Shown piece after piece: positions 4,275 through 9,454 of a stretch of DNA of 9,454 bases; position 1 is the first letter of the stretch; every line of letters begins with the position of its first letter. The DNA is from JAENVU01 sp031430375 (GTDB lineage Bacteria > Actinomycetota > Acidimicrobiia > IMCC26256 > JAENVU01). The stretch is taken from contig JANPBJ010000052.1 in NCBI GenBank assembly GCA_031430375.1, positions 1 through 9,454 on the forward strand, written 5' to 3'. The notes under the pieces were generated by a model. That model made no database searches, was not told where the DNA came from, and worked only from the letters and a program-made list of their open reading frames with translations. Both the position numbers and the translations under genes were made by a program.

Positions 4275-4362
4275 GGAGGGATGCGAGAGCGGCCGAATCG
4301 GATGGTCTCGAAAACCATTGTGGGGAAACTCACCCTGGGTTCAAATCCCAGTCCCTCCGCCA
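4275..4362 (+). tRNA. tRNA-Ser(CGA)
   Basis: A class II serine tRNA that decodes UCG. The acceptor stem is GGAGGGA (4275-4281) with TCCCTCC (4352-4358), fully paired. The anticodon stem ATGGT/ACCAT encloses CTCGAAA, giving anticodon CGA. The variable arm matches that of the tRNA at 54, and the T arm is CTGGG-TTCAAAT-CCCAG. The discriminator is G at 4359, followed by an encoded CCA (4360-4362), unlike the other serine tRNA in the window. The D-arm region 4282-4301 is identical to 61-80, so the two genes form a long direct repeat around the toxin-antitoxin island. Confidence 0.97.
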
Positions 4363-4364
4363 AC

Positions 4365-4391
4365 CCGACCCGGACCTCGCGTCCGGGTCGG
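4365..4391. terminator. Hairpin between tRNA-Ser(CGA) and metF, probably bidirectional
   Basis: An 11-bp perfect stem, CCGACCCGGAC (4365-4375) with its complement at 4381-4391, has a 5-nt loop. It starts 2 nt after the tRNA CCA and lies 8 nt beyond the metF stop on the other strand, so it can serve both converging transcripts. No T tract follows on either strand, common in GC-rich genomes. Confidence 0.75.
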
Positions 4392-4399
4392 TTCGCGTA

Positions 4400-5260
4400 T
4401 CAACTCGCGGGCATGAGCCCCAAGTTGGCGTAGATCATCTGCGTGGCGCGCGACCGGTTGAGGGTGATGAAGTGCAGGCCCGGCGCGCCGCCTTCGATCA
4501 ATTGCTGCGAGAGTTTCGTGGCCTCTTCCACGCCCACGTTGAAGACGGCCTCTGGATCATCCTCCACCGCGTAGAGCTTCTCCGCGAGCCACGCCGGAAA
4601 CTCCGATCCTTGGAGTTCGGTCATCCGCTTGATGCTGCTGATCGCGGTGGCCGGCATGATCCCGGGAATCACCGGCTTGTCCACGCCGAGGTCGCGCAAG
4701 GTGGATACGAGATCGAAGTAGTGCTCCGCGTCGAAGAAGAACTGCGTGATCGCGAAGTCGGCGCTCCCCAACTTGTCTGCCGTGCGGCGACGATCTTCCG
4801 AGAGGCTCGCTGACTTCGGGTGTGGCTCCGGGAACGCAGCCACTCCCACCGCGAAATCGCCCGATTCGCGCAACAGCTCCACGAGTTCAACCGCGTAGGC
4901 GAGTTCACCGGGAGGGAGGTCGAGATCCTTCGGAGGGTCTCCGCCGAGCGCCAAGATGTTCTCGATCCCGGCCTCGCGATACCGCACTGCGATCTCCGAG
5001 AGTTCCGAGCGGGAGTGGCACACGCAGGTGAGGTGTGCCATCGCCGTGATGCTGGACTCACGATGAAAACGGGTGACGATGTCGTGGGTCATCTCGCGAG
5101 TTCCACCACCCGCGCCATAGGTGACGGATACGAAGCTCGGGGCGAGCGGCTCGAGTTCCACGAGCGCGCCCGCGAGCGCATCGGCTGCAACCGGCGTCTT
5201 CGGTGGGAAAAACTCGAAGCTGTAAGTAGGGCCGGTCGCGAGGAGGTCGGTGATCTTCAT
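4400..5260 (-). CDS. metF: Methylenetetrahydrofolate reductase
   Basis: A 286-residue FAD-dependent reductase that turns 5,10-methylene-tetrahydrofolate into 5-methyl-tetrahydrofolate, the methyl donor for methionine synthesis. The barrel fold runs the whole length. Recognisable parts are SFEFFPPKT (residues 14-22, with Glu16 at the catalytic glutamate position), VSVTYGAGGGTR (about 44-55), HLTCVCHSR, the LALGGDPP loop near 103-110, ITQFFFD near 170 and IPGIMP near 199. The length is normal for a bacterial MetF. The ATG at 5260 opens the conserved N-terminus, and TACCCT (5275-5270) is a -10 ending 9 nt before it. It is divergent from the DUF2505 gene and ends facing tRNA-Ser(CGA). No riboswitch is visible in the 47-bp divergent gap, so methionine-linked control is not evident. 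Confidence 0.95.
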   Translation of the reverse strand: MKITDLLATGPTYSFEFFPPKTPVAADALAGALVELEPLAPSFVSVTYGAGGGTREMTHDIVTRFHRESSITAMAHLTCVCHSRSELSEIAVRYREAGIENILALGGDPPKDLDLPPGELAYAVELVELLRESGDFAVGVAAFPEPHPKSASLSEDRRRTADKLGSADFAITQFFFDAEHYFDLVSTLRDLGVDKPVIPGIMPATAISSIKRMTELQGSEFPAWLAEKLYAVEDDPEAVFNVGVEEATKLSQQLIEGGAPGLHFITLNRSRATQMIYANLGLMPAS

Positions 5261-5269
5261 GGTCAGAAG

Positions 5270-5299
5270 AGGGTACGCGAGATCCCCATTGCGTACCGT
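5270..5299. promoter_or_regulatory. Symmetric divergent promoter, metF and DUF2505 gene
   Basis: GGTACGC (5272-5278) and GCGTACC (5291-5297) form a perfect inverted repeat. Each arm holds a TANNNT -10: TACCCT on the - strand (5275-5270) for metF and TACCGT on the + strand (5294-5299) for the DUF2505 gene. The two predicted start sites fall a few bases before the start codons. The repeat could also be an operator, but the -10 role explains it. Confidence 0.5.
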
Positions 5300-5307
5300 C
5301 TCACTTC

Positions 5308-5796
5308 GTGGACTTCGAAATCATCCAAACCATCGCCGCCTCTGTCGAAGCTGTCGACTCCGCGCTCGTCGATCCCGCCTTCCTGATCCGGATGGCCGAA
5401 CTCCCGAAACTGGGCTTTGCCGAGGTGCTCGATCAACGACGCGACGGCGATGTTGTACATCAAGACGTGCGGTATCTGTTCGAGGCGGAACTTTCGCGCG
5501 CAGTGACGCGCGTGGTGGACCCGGCCTTGATGACCTGGGTCGAGCGATCGGTGTGTGACCTTGCGAGCCACGAAACGCGGTGCGAGCTCCGACCCGATCA
5601 CTACGGGGGCCTCCTCTCCGGCGCCTACACGGCAATCATCACGCCGATTCCGACGGGCGCGGTACGCACCATCACCGGTGCGCTCAAGGTGAAGATGCCA
5701 CTCGTGGGCGGGAAGGTGGAAGGCGCGATCGTCGGGGGGATTCGTGAGAACGCCGAGGCCCAAGTGCACCTCTTGGAGACGTGGATCGCGACGTAG
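5308..5796 (+). CDS. DUF2505 family protein
   Basis: A 162-residue protein resembling DUF2505, an actinobacterial family of unknown function whose fold is thought to be related to START/SRPBCC-like lipid-binding domains. No catalytic motif, signal peptide or membrane segment is seen. Family-like parts are the opening about passing through a value and its deviation (FEIIQTIAASVEAVDSALVD), the central LDQRRDGDVVHQDVRYLF, and the end, KMPLVGGKVEGAIVGGIRE, followed by an amphipathic helix. The GTG start at 5308 follows the -10 box TACCGT by 8 nt, so the mRNA is likely near-leaderless. It is divergent from metF and converges on the DUF4328 gene with only a 27-bp gap, which contains a (TGG)4 run. 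Its function is unknown; a role in handling a hydrophobic ligand is speculation. Confidence 0.85.
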   Translation: MDFEIIQTIAASVEAVDSALVDPAFLIRMAELPKLGFAEVLDQRRDGDVVHQDVRYLFEAELSRAVTRVVDPALMTWVERSVCDLASHETRCELRPDHYGGLLSGAYTAIITPIPTGAVRTITGALKVKMPLVGGKVEGAIVGGIRENAEAQVHLLETWIAT

Positions 5797-5823
5797 TGGT
5801 GGTGGTGGACCAGTAGGGACGCG

Positions 5824-6891
5824 CTACTCCGGCGGCGGGGGCTGCGGCGCGGCCCAGCCGGCGTCGTCGGGACCCGGATCGGGGGTCGCCCACGGTGCGG
5901 TGGTGGGCGGCGCGGGAAACGGCGACTCGAGCACCGGCGGCGCGGCGGTCGGCGGCGGGGTTGACGGAGCCGTGGTTGGTGGAGCCGCGGTTGGTGGAGG
6001 CGGTGGTGGGTACCCAGGAGCAACGGGAGCAACCCGAGCCGGCGGTGGCGCCTGATAACCCGGCAGCGCATACCCGGTGGTCGCCGTCATGGATCCCGGA
6101 CCACCGCCCGCCATGAGCCCGGCATTGGCGTCCTCTTGCATCGCGGTGATGGCACGGATCATGAAGATCGCGAGCAACGCACTCGCTCCGGTGGCAACCG
6201 AGCCAGCGATCAGCAACCCGTTCTGGACGTCGAACGCTGATACCTCGTAGGCCTTGGTGCGGCTCGGGGTGGAGTTCAAGAAGATGAACGCTCGTCCGAC
6301 CAGGAACACGATCCACCACACCCAGACGAGCGCGGAACCCTTGGCCCGTTCGCCAGTTCGCAGCGGCGGCCCCGACCCTTTCCAGATGCCGTGCATTTGC
6401 ATTCCCGGGATCACAAGGTTCGCAAACGGGATGAACCAGCCGCCGATCGCGAACCCGGGGCCGAAACTCTGACGCGCCCGACCGAACAGGCCCACGTTCT
6501 TGGCCGCGCGCCACATCCAGATCATGAACAGCACCGCGATCACAAGGGACACCATGAACAGGAGACCGGCGACGGCGCCGACCGCTTGATTCGCATCCCG
6601 CACTGCCGGCACACCCGAAAAGATGGACCCAAACGCCTTGTCGTGGACGACCTTCCGCTCGTTGATCGCAACCGGAATCATCACCAGCGCGAGCAGAGCC
6701 GAGATCGCCAACAGCACGTACATCGCGATCGCCAGGCCGCGCAGACTGCGGAAATAGCCAATCGCGACCGGGCCTTGCCCACCTTGATAGGCAGACGGGT
6801 ACGCCGGTGGGGCCGGAGGCGGAGGCGGCGGGGGCGGAGGCTGCGGAGGGGCCGGTGAACCCCAGTGCGAGTCTGGCGGCTGCATTCCCAT
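5824..6891 (-). CDS. Proline-rich DUF4328 membrane protein
   Basis: A 355-residue predicted membrane protein of the DUF4328 family; its function is unknown. Order: a cytoplasmic-looking proline-rich head (residues 13-30, with nine consecutive Pro at 18-26), hydrophobic segments near 52-76, 103-128, 146-165, 187-206 and 224-247, and a long tail rich in Pro, Ala and Thr (about 278-355). The family core includes WRAAKNVG (127-134), then FGPGFAIGGWFIPFANLVIP (143-162). There is no signal peptide. TAGGCT (6903-6898) ends exactly 6 nt before the ATG at 6891, supporting that start, although Met3 is another option. The tail contains a 15-bp tandem DNA repeat (5966-5995). Such proline-rich tails are common in actinobacterial membrane proteins; the long proline runs would need elongation factor P. 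Confidence 0.87.
   Translation of the reverse strand: MGMQPPDSHWGSPAPPQPPPPPPPPPAPPAYPSAYQGGQGPVAIGYFRSLRGLAIAMYVLLAISALLALVMIPVAINERKVVHDKAFGSIFSGVPAVRDANQAVGAVAGLLFMVSLVIAVLFMIWMWRAAKNVGLFGRARQSFGPGFAIGGWFIPFANLVIPGMQMHGIWKGSGPPLRTGERAKGSALVWVWWIVFLVGRAFIFLNSTPSRTKAYEVSAFDVQNGLLIAGSVATGASALLAIFMIRAITAMQEDANAGLMAGGGPGSMTATTGYALPGYQAPPPARVAPVAPGYPPPPPPTAAPPTTAPSTPPPTAAPPVLESPFPAPPTTAPWATPDPGPDDAGWAAPQPPPPE
5966..5995. repeat. 15-bp tandem repeat inside the DUF4328 gene
   Basis: GGAGCCGTGGTTGGT is followed by GGAGCCGCGGTTGGT, with one mismatch. On the coding strand each unit encodes Thr-Ala/Pro residues of the proline-rich tail, so copy number may vary in-frame between strains. Confidence 0.7.
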
Positions 6892-7006
6892 CCAGTCAGC
6901 CTACGGACCCGCGCGGATAGGCCGGAGGATCGTCGTACTAGTGAAAGTCGAGACCCGAAACCATTTCCTTCGACTTCGATGCCGTGGCAATGACAAACTC
7001 CCCGCC
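6892..7006. promoter_or_regulatory. Divergent intergenic region, DUF4328 and FrhB-like genes
   Basis: TAGGCT (6903-6898, - strand) is the likely -10 for the DUF4328 gene, ending 6 nt before its ATG. For the rightward gene the choices are weaker: TACTAG (6936-6941), or TGACAAACT (6991-6999) as an extended but poor -10 for a leaderless start at 7007. GGAGG (6924-6928) lies 12 nt before a GTG at 6941, which is why that start cannot be excluded. Confidence 0.4.
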
Positions 7007-8125
7007 ATGCCTCCCGAGAAGCTTCAGTGGAAACACCTCTACGACGAAGTCGTCACCTCTGGCCTCTGCACCGGTTGTGCCGGTTGCGTGATCGCCTGCC
7101 CGCATGACGTCCTCGGCTACAAGGACACCGAGGGGGTCTACAAGCCGTTTCAACTCGAGGACTTCGGCGGACCGGCCGACTGTTCGCACGGCGACAAGGG
7201 CTGCACCTCGTGTACCCGTGCGTGCCCACGTTTTCGGGCATGGGAACCGGAGATCGACCAGTTCCTCTTCGGTCGCGACCGCGCGCCGGAAGAGGTTTCC
7301 GGGATCTACAAGGACATCCTGCTCGCACGAGCGTCGGACCCCGTCCTGCACGAGGTGGGCCAGGACGGCGGCCTCGTCTCCGCGATCCTGTTGTACTGCC
7401 TGGAGAAAGACATCATCGATGCGGCGCTGGTGAGCTACCTCGAAGGTGACGGCTCCTCCTGGAAGGCGGTCCCCGGTGTTGCACGCACGCGCGAAGACAT
7501 CATCGCGACGGCCGGCAGCCGCTACACCTATAGCGCGAACACGATGGCGTACGCAGAAGCGGTGGAAGGCGGGGCCGAGCGGATCGCGCTCGTGGGCATG
7601 AGCTGTATGAGCTCCGTGCCACCGGTGATGAAACAACGCAAGGCGGGCAAGGTCGCACGCCGGCTCTCGCTCAACATCGGGCTGCTGTGCTCCAAGACGT
7701 TCGATGACGCGATCTTCGAAGAACTCTTCGAAGCGAAGTACGGCCTGAAGAAGGCCGAGATGAAGAAGATGAACATCAAGGGCGTCTTCCAGATCTGGAT
7801 GAAGAACGGCGACTACCACGAGGTTCCGCTCAAGGAATGCCACGCGTGGACTCGGGAAGGGTGCAAGTCCTGCCCCGACTTCGCGGCCGAACATGCCGAC
7901 ATTTCCACCGGCGGTATCGGCAAGTTCAACGACTGGACCCTGACGATCGTGCGTACCGAAATCGGGCGCGAGATCATGGCGGGCATGCTCGAAGGCGGTT
8001 GGATCGAAACCCGACCCGGCGACGACGACCCCGACGCGATAGCGCTGATGCACAAGCTGGCTATCCGATCACGCAAACGTTGGCCCGAGTTCGCCGTAGC
8101 CGCGCCTCGCCTGATCGGCACCTGA
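7007..8125 (+). CDS. FrhB-family F420/ferredoxin-linked iron-sulphur flavoprotein
   Basis: A 372-residue protein of the coenzyme F420 hydrogenase/dehydrogenase beta-subunit family, which moves electrons between F420 or ferredoxin, FAD and 4Fe-4S clusters. Two ferredoxin-like motifs are complete: Cys21-x2-Cys24-x2-Cys27-x3-Cys31-Pro, and Cys59-x6-Cys66-x2-Cys69-x3-Cys73-Pro. Next come the family's GQDGG loop (118-122) and a central domain with Cys200 and Cys228. Near the end, Cys286-x2-Cys289-Pro-Asp, with ADISTGG beyond it, is typical of the C-terminal domain. No hydrogenase partner genes are visible. Relatives include F420-reducing hydrogenase and formate dehydrogenase subunits and cyanobacterial divinyl-chlorophyllide reductase, so the electron acceptor is open. 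The ATG at 7007 fits the domain start; a GTG at 6941 would add 22 unremarkable residues. nhaA follows 74 nt later. Confidence 0.85.
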   Translation: MPPEKLQWKHLYDEVVTSGLCTGCAGCVIACPHDVLGYKDTEGVYKPFQLEDFGGPADCSHGDKGCTSCTRACPRFRAWEPEIDQFLFGRDRAPEEVSGIYKDILLARASDPVLHEVGQDGGLVSAILLYCLEKDIIDAALVSYLEGDGSSWKAVPGVARTREDIIATAGSRYTYSANTMAYAEAVEGGAERIALVGMSCMSSVPPVMKQRKAGKVARRLSLNIGLLCSKTFDDAIFEELFEAKYGLKKAEMKKMNIKGVFQIWMKNGDYHEVPLKECHAWTREGCKSCPDFAAEHADISTGGIGKFNDWTLTIVRTEIGREIMAGMLEGGWIETRPGDDDPDAIALMHKLAIRSRKRWPEFAVAAPRLIGT

Positions 8126-8138
8126 CCGAACGTTTGGT
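8125..8138. other. 14-nt near-palindrome after the FrhB-like gene
   Basis: ACCGAAC and GTTTGGT abut with one G-T pair and no loop, overlapping the stop codon of the FrhB-like gene. It is too short to be a convincing terminator and may be a protein-binding site or chance. Confidence 0.2.
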
Positions 8139-8199
8139 GTCGCGATCCCGTCGCTCCCCCGACGGATGTACCACGCGAAACCACGGAGGTCCGCGGATT

Positions 8200-9366
8200 A
8201 TGACGAATCCAACCTCGATGCGGCGCCTCACCAAGGCGGTGCGCACCGATTCGGCCGGAGGGATCGCGTTACTGGCCGCCACGGCCGCGGCCCTGGTCTG
8301 GGCCAACGTCGCGGGCGCGAGTTACGCGCAGTGGTGGTCAACTCATCTCTCGCTGCCCGGACCTGATCACGCGCTCACGTTGCAGAGTTGGGTGACCGAC
8401 GGCCTGATGGCCGTGTTCTTCTTCGCCGTCGGGCTCGAGATCAAACGCGAGGTCGTGGACGGCGAACTCCGTGATCCACGCACCGCGGCGGTGCCCATCG
8501 CCGCGGCACTCGGCGGCATGCTGGTTCCGGCGTTGATCTACTTGGTCGTGACCGCGGGGACTGCACACACTCGCGGGTGGGGCATCCCGATGGCTACTGA
8601 CATCGCGTTTGCTCTTGCGGTCCTGCGATCCGCGAATCGTCGGGCACCCAGCGGCCTGGGAATCATCTTGCTCACGCTCGCGATCGTGGACGACCTCGGC
8701 GCCATCATCGTGATCGCGATCTTCTATTCGACCGGCGTGAAACCGGGCTGGCTGCTCGTCGCGGCGATCGGCGTGGCGGCCGTCATTGCAGCCGGCCGGC
8801 GGTTCGAACATCCAGGGTGGTTCGTGATCCCGGCCGTGCTGATCTGGATCTGCTTCTCCCGCTCGGGAGTGCACGCCACACTCGCCGGCGTGGTGCTGGG
8901 TCTGGCCACGCCACTCCGGAGTCGGTCCGGCAAGCCCGTGCTCGAACCTCTCGAGCACGCGTTGGCGCCCTGGAACAACCTCATGGTCCTTCCGCTGTTC
9001 GCGCTGGCGAACGCCGGAGTGATCCTGTCCGGCGGGCAGCTCCACGCCGCGGTCACGAGCCCCATCGCCTGGGGAATCGTGCTCGGGCTGGGCGTCGGGA
9101 AGTTCGTGGGAATAACCGGGGCGACATGGCTCGCAGTGCGGCTCGGCGGCCGCCTCCCCGCCGGATTGGGTGCCCGCTCGATCGCCGCACTCGGGCTCCT
9201 CGGTGGCATCGGATTCACCGTCAGCCTCTTCATTGCCACGTTGGCGTTCTCCGGGCCGCTCCTCCAAACTGCAAAAATCGCAGTCTTTGCCGCATCGATC
9301 GTTTCCGGAATCGGCGCCGCGGTGCTCCTCCGAACGATCCACCCGATGCCAAAGGCGTCGACGTAA
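8200..9366 (+). CDS. nhaA: Na+/H+ antiporter NhaA
   Basis: A 388-residue inner-membrane antiporter that exchanges cytoplasmic Na+ (or Li+) for external H+, helping with salt and alkaline pH. Family hallmarks are FFFAVGLEIKREVVDGELRD (73-92), ATDIAFALAV with Asp134, and AIVDDLGAI with the ion-binding pair Asp164-Asp165. Further on come LPLFALANAG, GKFVGI, and LGGIGFTVSLFIA near the end. About twelve hydrophobic segments are expected and the hydropathy looks right; the length equals the usual 385-390. The ATG at 8200 is chosen because GGAGG (8185-8189) lies 10 nt upstream and NhaA begins there; the open frame continues to 7837 but only over the preceding gene. It is one of the few genes here with a Shine-Dalgarno sequence, so it is probably translated from a leadered mRNA, perhaps with the FrhB-like gene. 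Confidence 0.96.
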   Translation: MTNPTSMRRLTKAVRTDSAGGIALLAATAAALVWANVAGASYAQWWSTHLSLPGPDHALTLQSWVTDGLMAVFFFAVGLEIKREVVDGELRDPRTAAVPIAAALGGMLVPALIYLVVTAGTAHTRGWGIPMATDIAFALAVLRSANRRAPSGLGIILLTLAIVDDLGAIIVIAIFYSTGVKPGWLLVAAIGVAAVIAAGRRFEHPGWFVIPAVLIWICFSRSGVHATLAGVVLGLATPLRSRSGKPVLEPLEHALAPWNNLMVLPLFALANAGVILSGGQLHAAVTSPIAWGIVLGLGVGKFVGITGATWLAVRLGGRLPAGLGARSIAALGLLGGIGFTVSLFIATLAFSGPLLQTAKIAVFAASIVSGIGAAVLLRTIHPMPKAST

Positions 9367-9400
9367 CCTCGGCTCGTATCAAAGAGTCGGAGTACGCCTG

Positions 9401-9454
9401 ATGACCCACGCGACCTCCCCTGACGCGAACGCAGGCGCTTCCAACTCCGCCGCT
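9401..9454 (+). CDS. Start of an unidentified gene, cut by the window end
   Basis: Eighteen codons are visible, MTHATSPDANAGASNSAA, rich in Ala, Ser and Asn and without any recognisable motif. GGAG (9389-9392) precedes the ATG by 8 nt. It starts 34 nt after nhaA in the same direction and may be co-transcribed. The product cannot be named. Confidence 0.45.
   Translation, partial: MTHATSPDANAGASNSAA

Noticed and set aside
3290..4363. Long - strand open frame (357 codons) opposite the VOC gene and tadA
   Set aside because: It is antisense to two genes with clear motifs and has an Arg/Ala/Glu-rich composition without any domain; long antisense frames are expected in GC-rich DNA.
5797..5808. (TGG)4 run between the convergent genes as a phase-variable repeat
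   Set aside because: It is outside both coding regions and only four units long; no promoter overlaps it.
6938..8053. Long - strand open frame (371 codons) opposite the FrhB-like gene
   Set aside because: The + strand frame carries two complete iron-sulphur motifs; the - strand product has no recognisable domain.
7837..8199. Upstream extension of nhaA
   Set aside because: It lies over the end of the FrhB-like gene, is rich in Arg and lacks NhaA similarity; the Shine-Dalgarno sequence and conserved start are at 8200.
8338..9342. Long - strand open frame opposite nhaA
   Set aside because: It is highly charged and without hydrophobic or domain structure, while the + strand is an unmistakable NhaA.

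Overview
The window is high-GC, densely coded DNA that looks actinobacterial, most likely Acidimicrobiia or a related lineage. This placement is inferred from the DUF2505 and DUF4328 families, an FrhB-family flavoprotein, GTG starts, tRNA-Ser genes with and without an encoded CCA, and -10 boxes sitting right against start codons. No rRNA, transposase, integrase or CRISPR array is visible, and no gene-free gap exceeds about 180 bp.

Layout. (1) 54-138: tRNA-Ser(GGA), with a UUCG hairpin just ahead of it. (2) 215-3214: four consecutive toxin-antitoxin operons, all on the + strand, each an antitoxin overlapping a PIN-domain (VapC-type) ribonuclease. Operons 1-3 have ribbon-helix-helix antitoxins; operon 4 has a Phd/YefM antitoxin. 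Operons 2 and 3 are diverged duplicates, including their promoters. A short TTCGAA-centred repeat follows operons 2, 3 and 4, and an inverted copy of its core follows operon 1. An 11-nt copy of the tRNA-Ser(GGA) 3' end lies beyond operon 1. (3) 3359-4362: a VOC-fold protein, tadA (tRNA adenosine deaminase) and tRNA-Ser(CGA). (4) 4365-5796: a hairpin terminator, metF on the - strand, and a divergent DUF2505 gene. (5) 5824-6891 (-): a proline-rich DUF4328 membrane protein. (6) 7007-9366 (+): an FrhB-type iron-sulphur flavoprotein and the NhaA Na+/H+ antiporter, followed by the first codons of another gene.

How it fits together. tRNA-Ser(GGA), tadA, tRNA-Ser(CGA) and metF look like ordinary housekeeping genes. 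The toxin-antitoxin array between the two tRNA-Ser genes looks like an accessory island built by successive insertion and local duplication. Across the window, seven genes have a strict TANNNT hexamer ending 6-9 nt before the start codon and two more have near matches, which predicts mostly leaderless mRNAs. nhaA is the clear exception, with a Shine-Dalgarno sequence.
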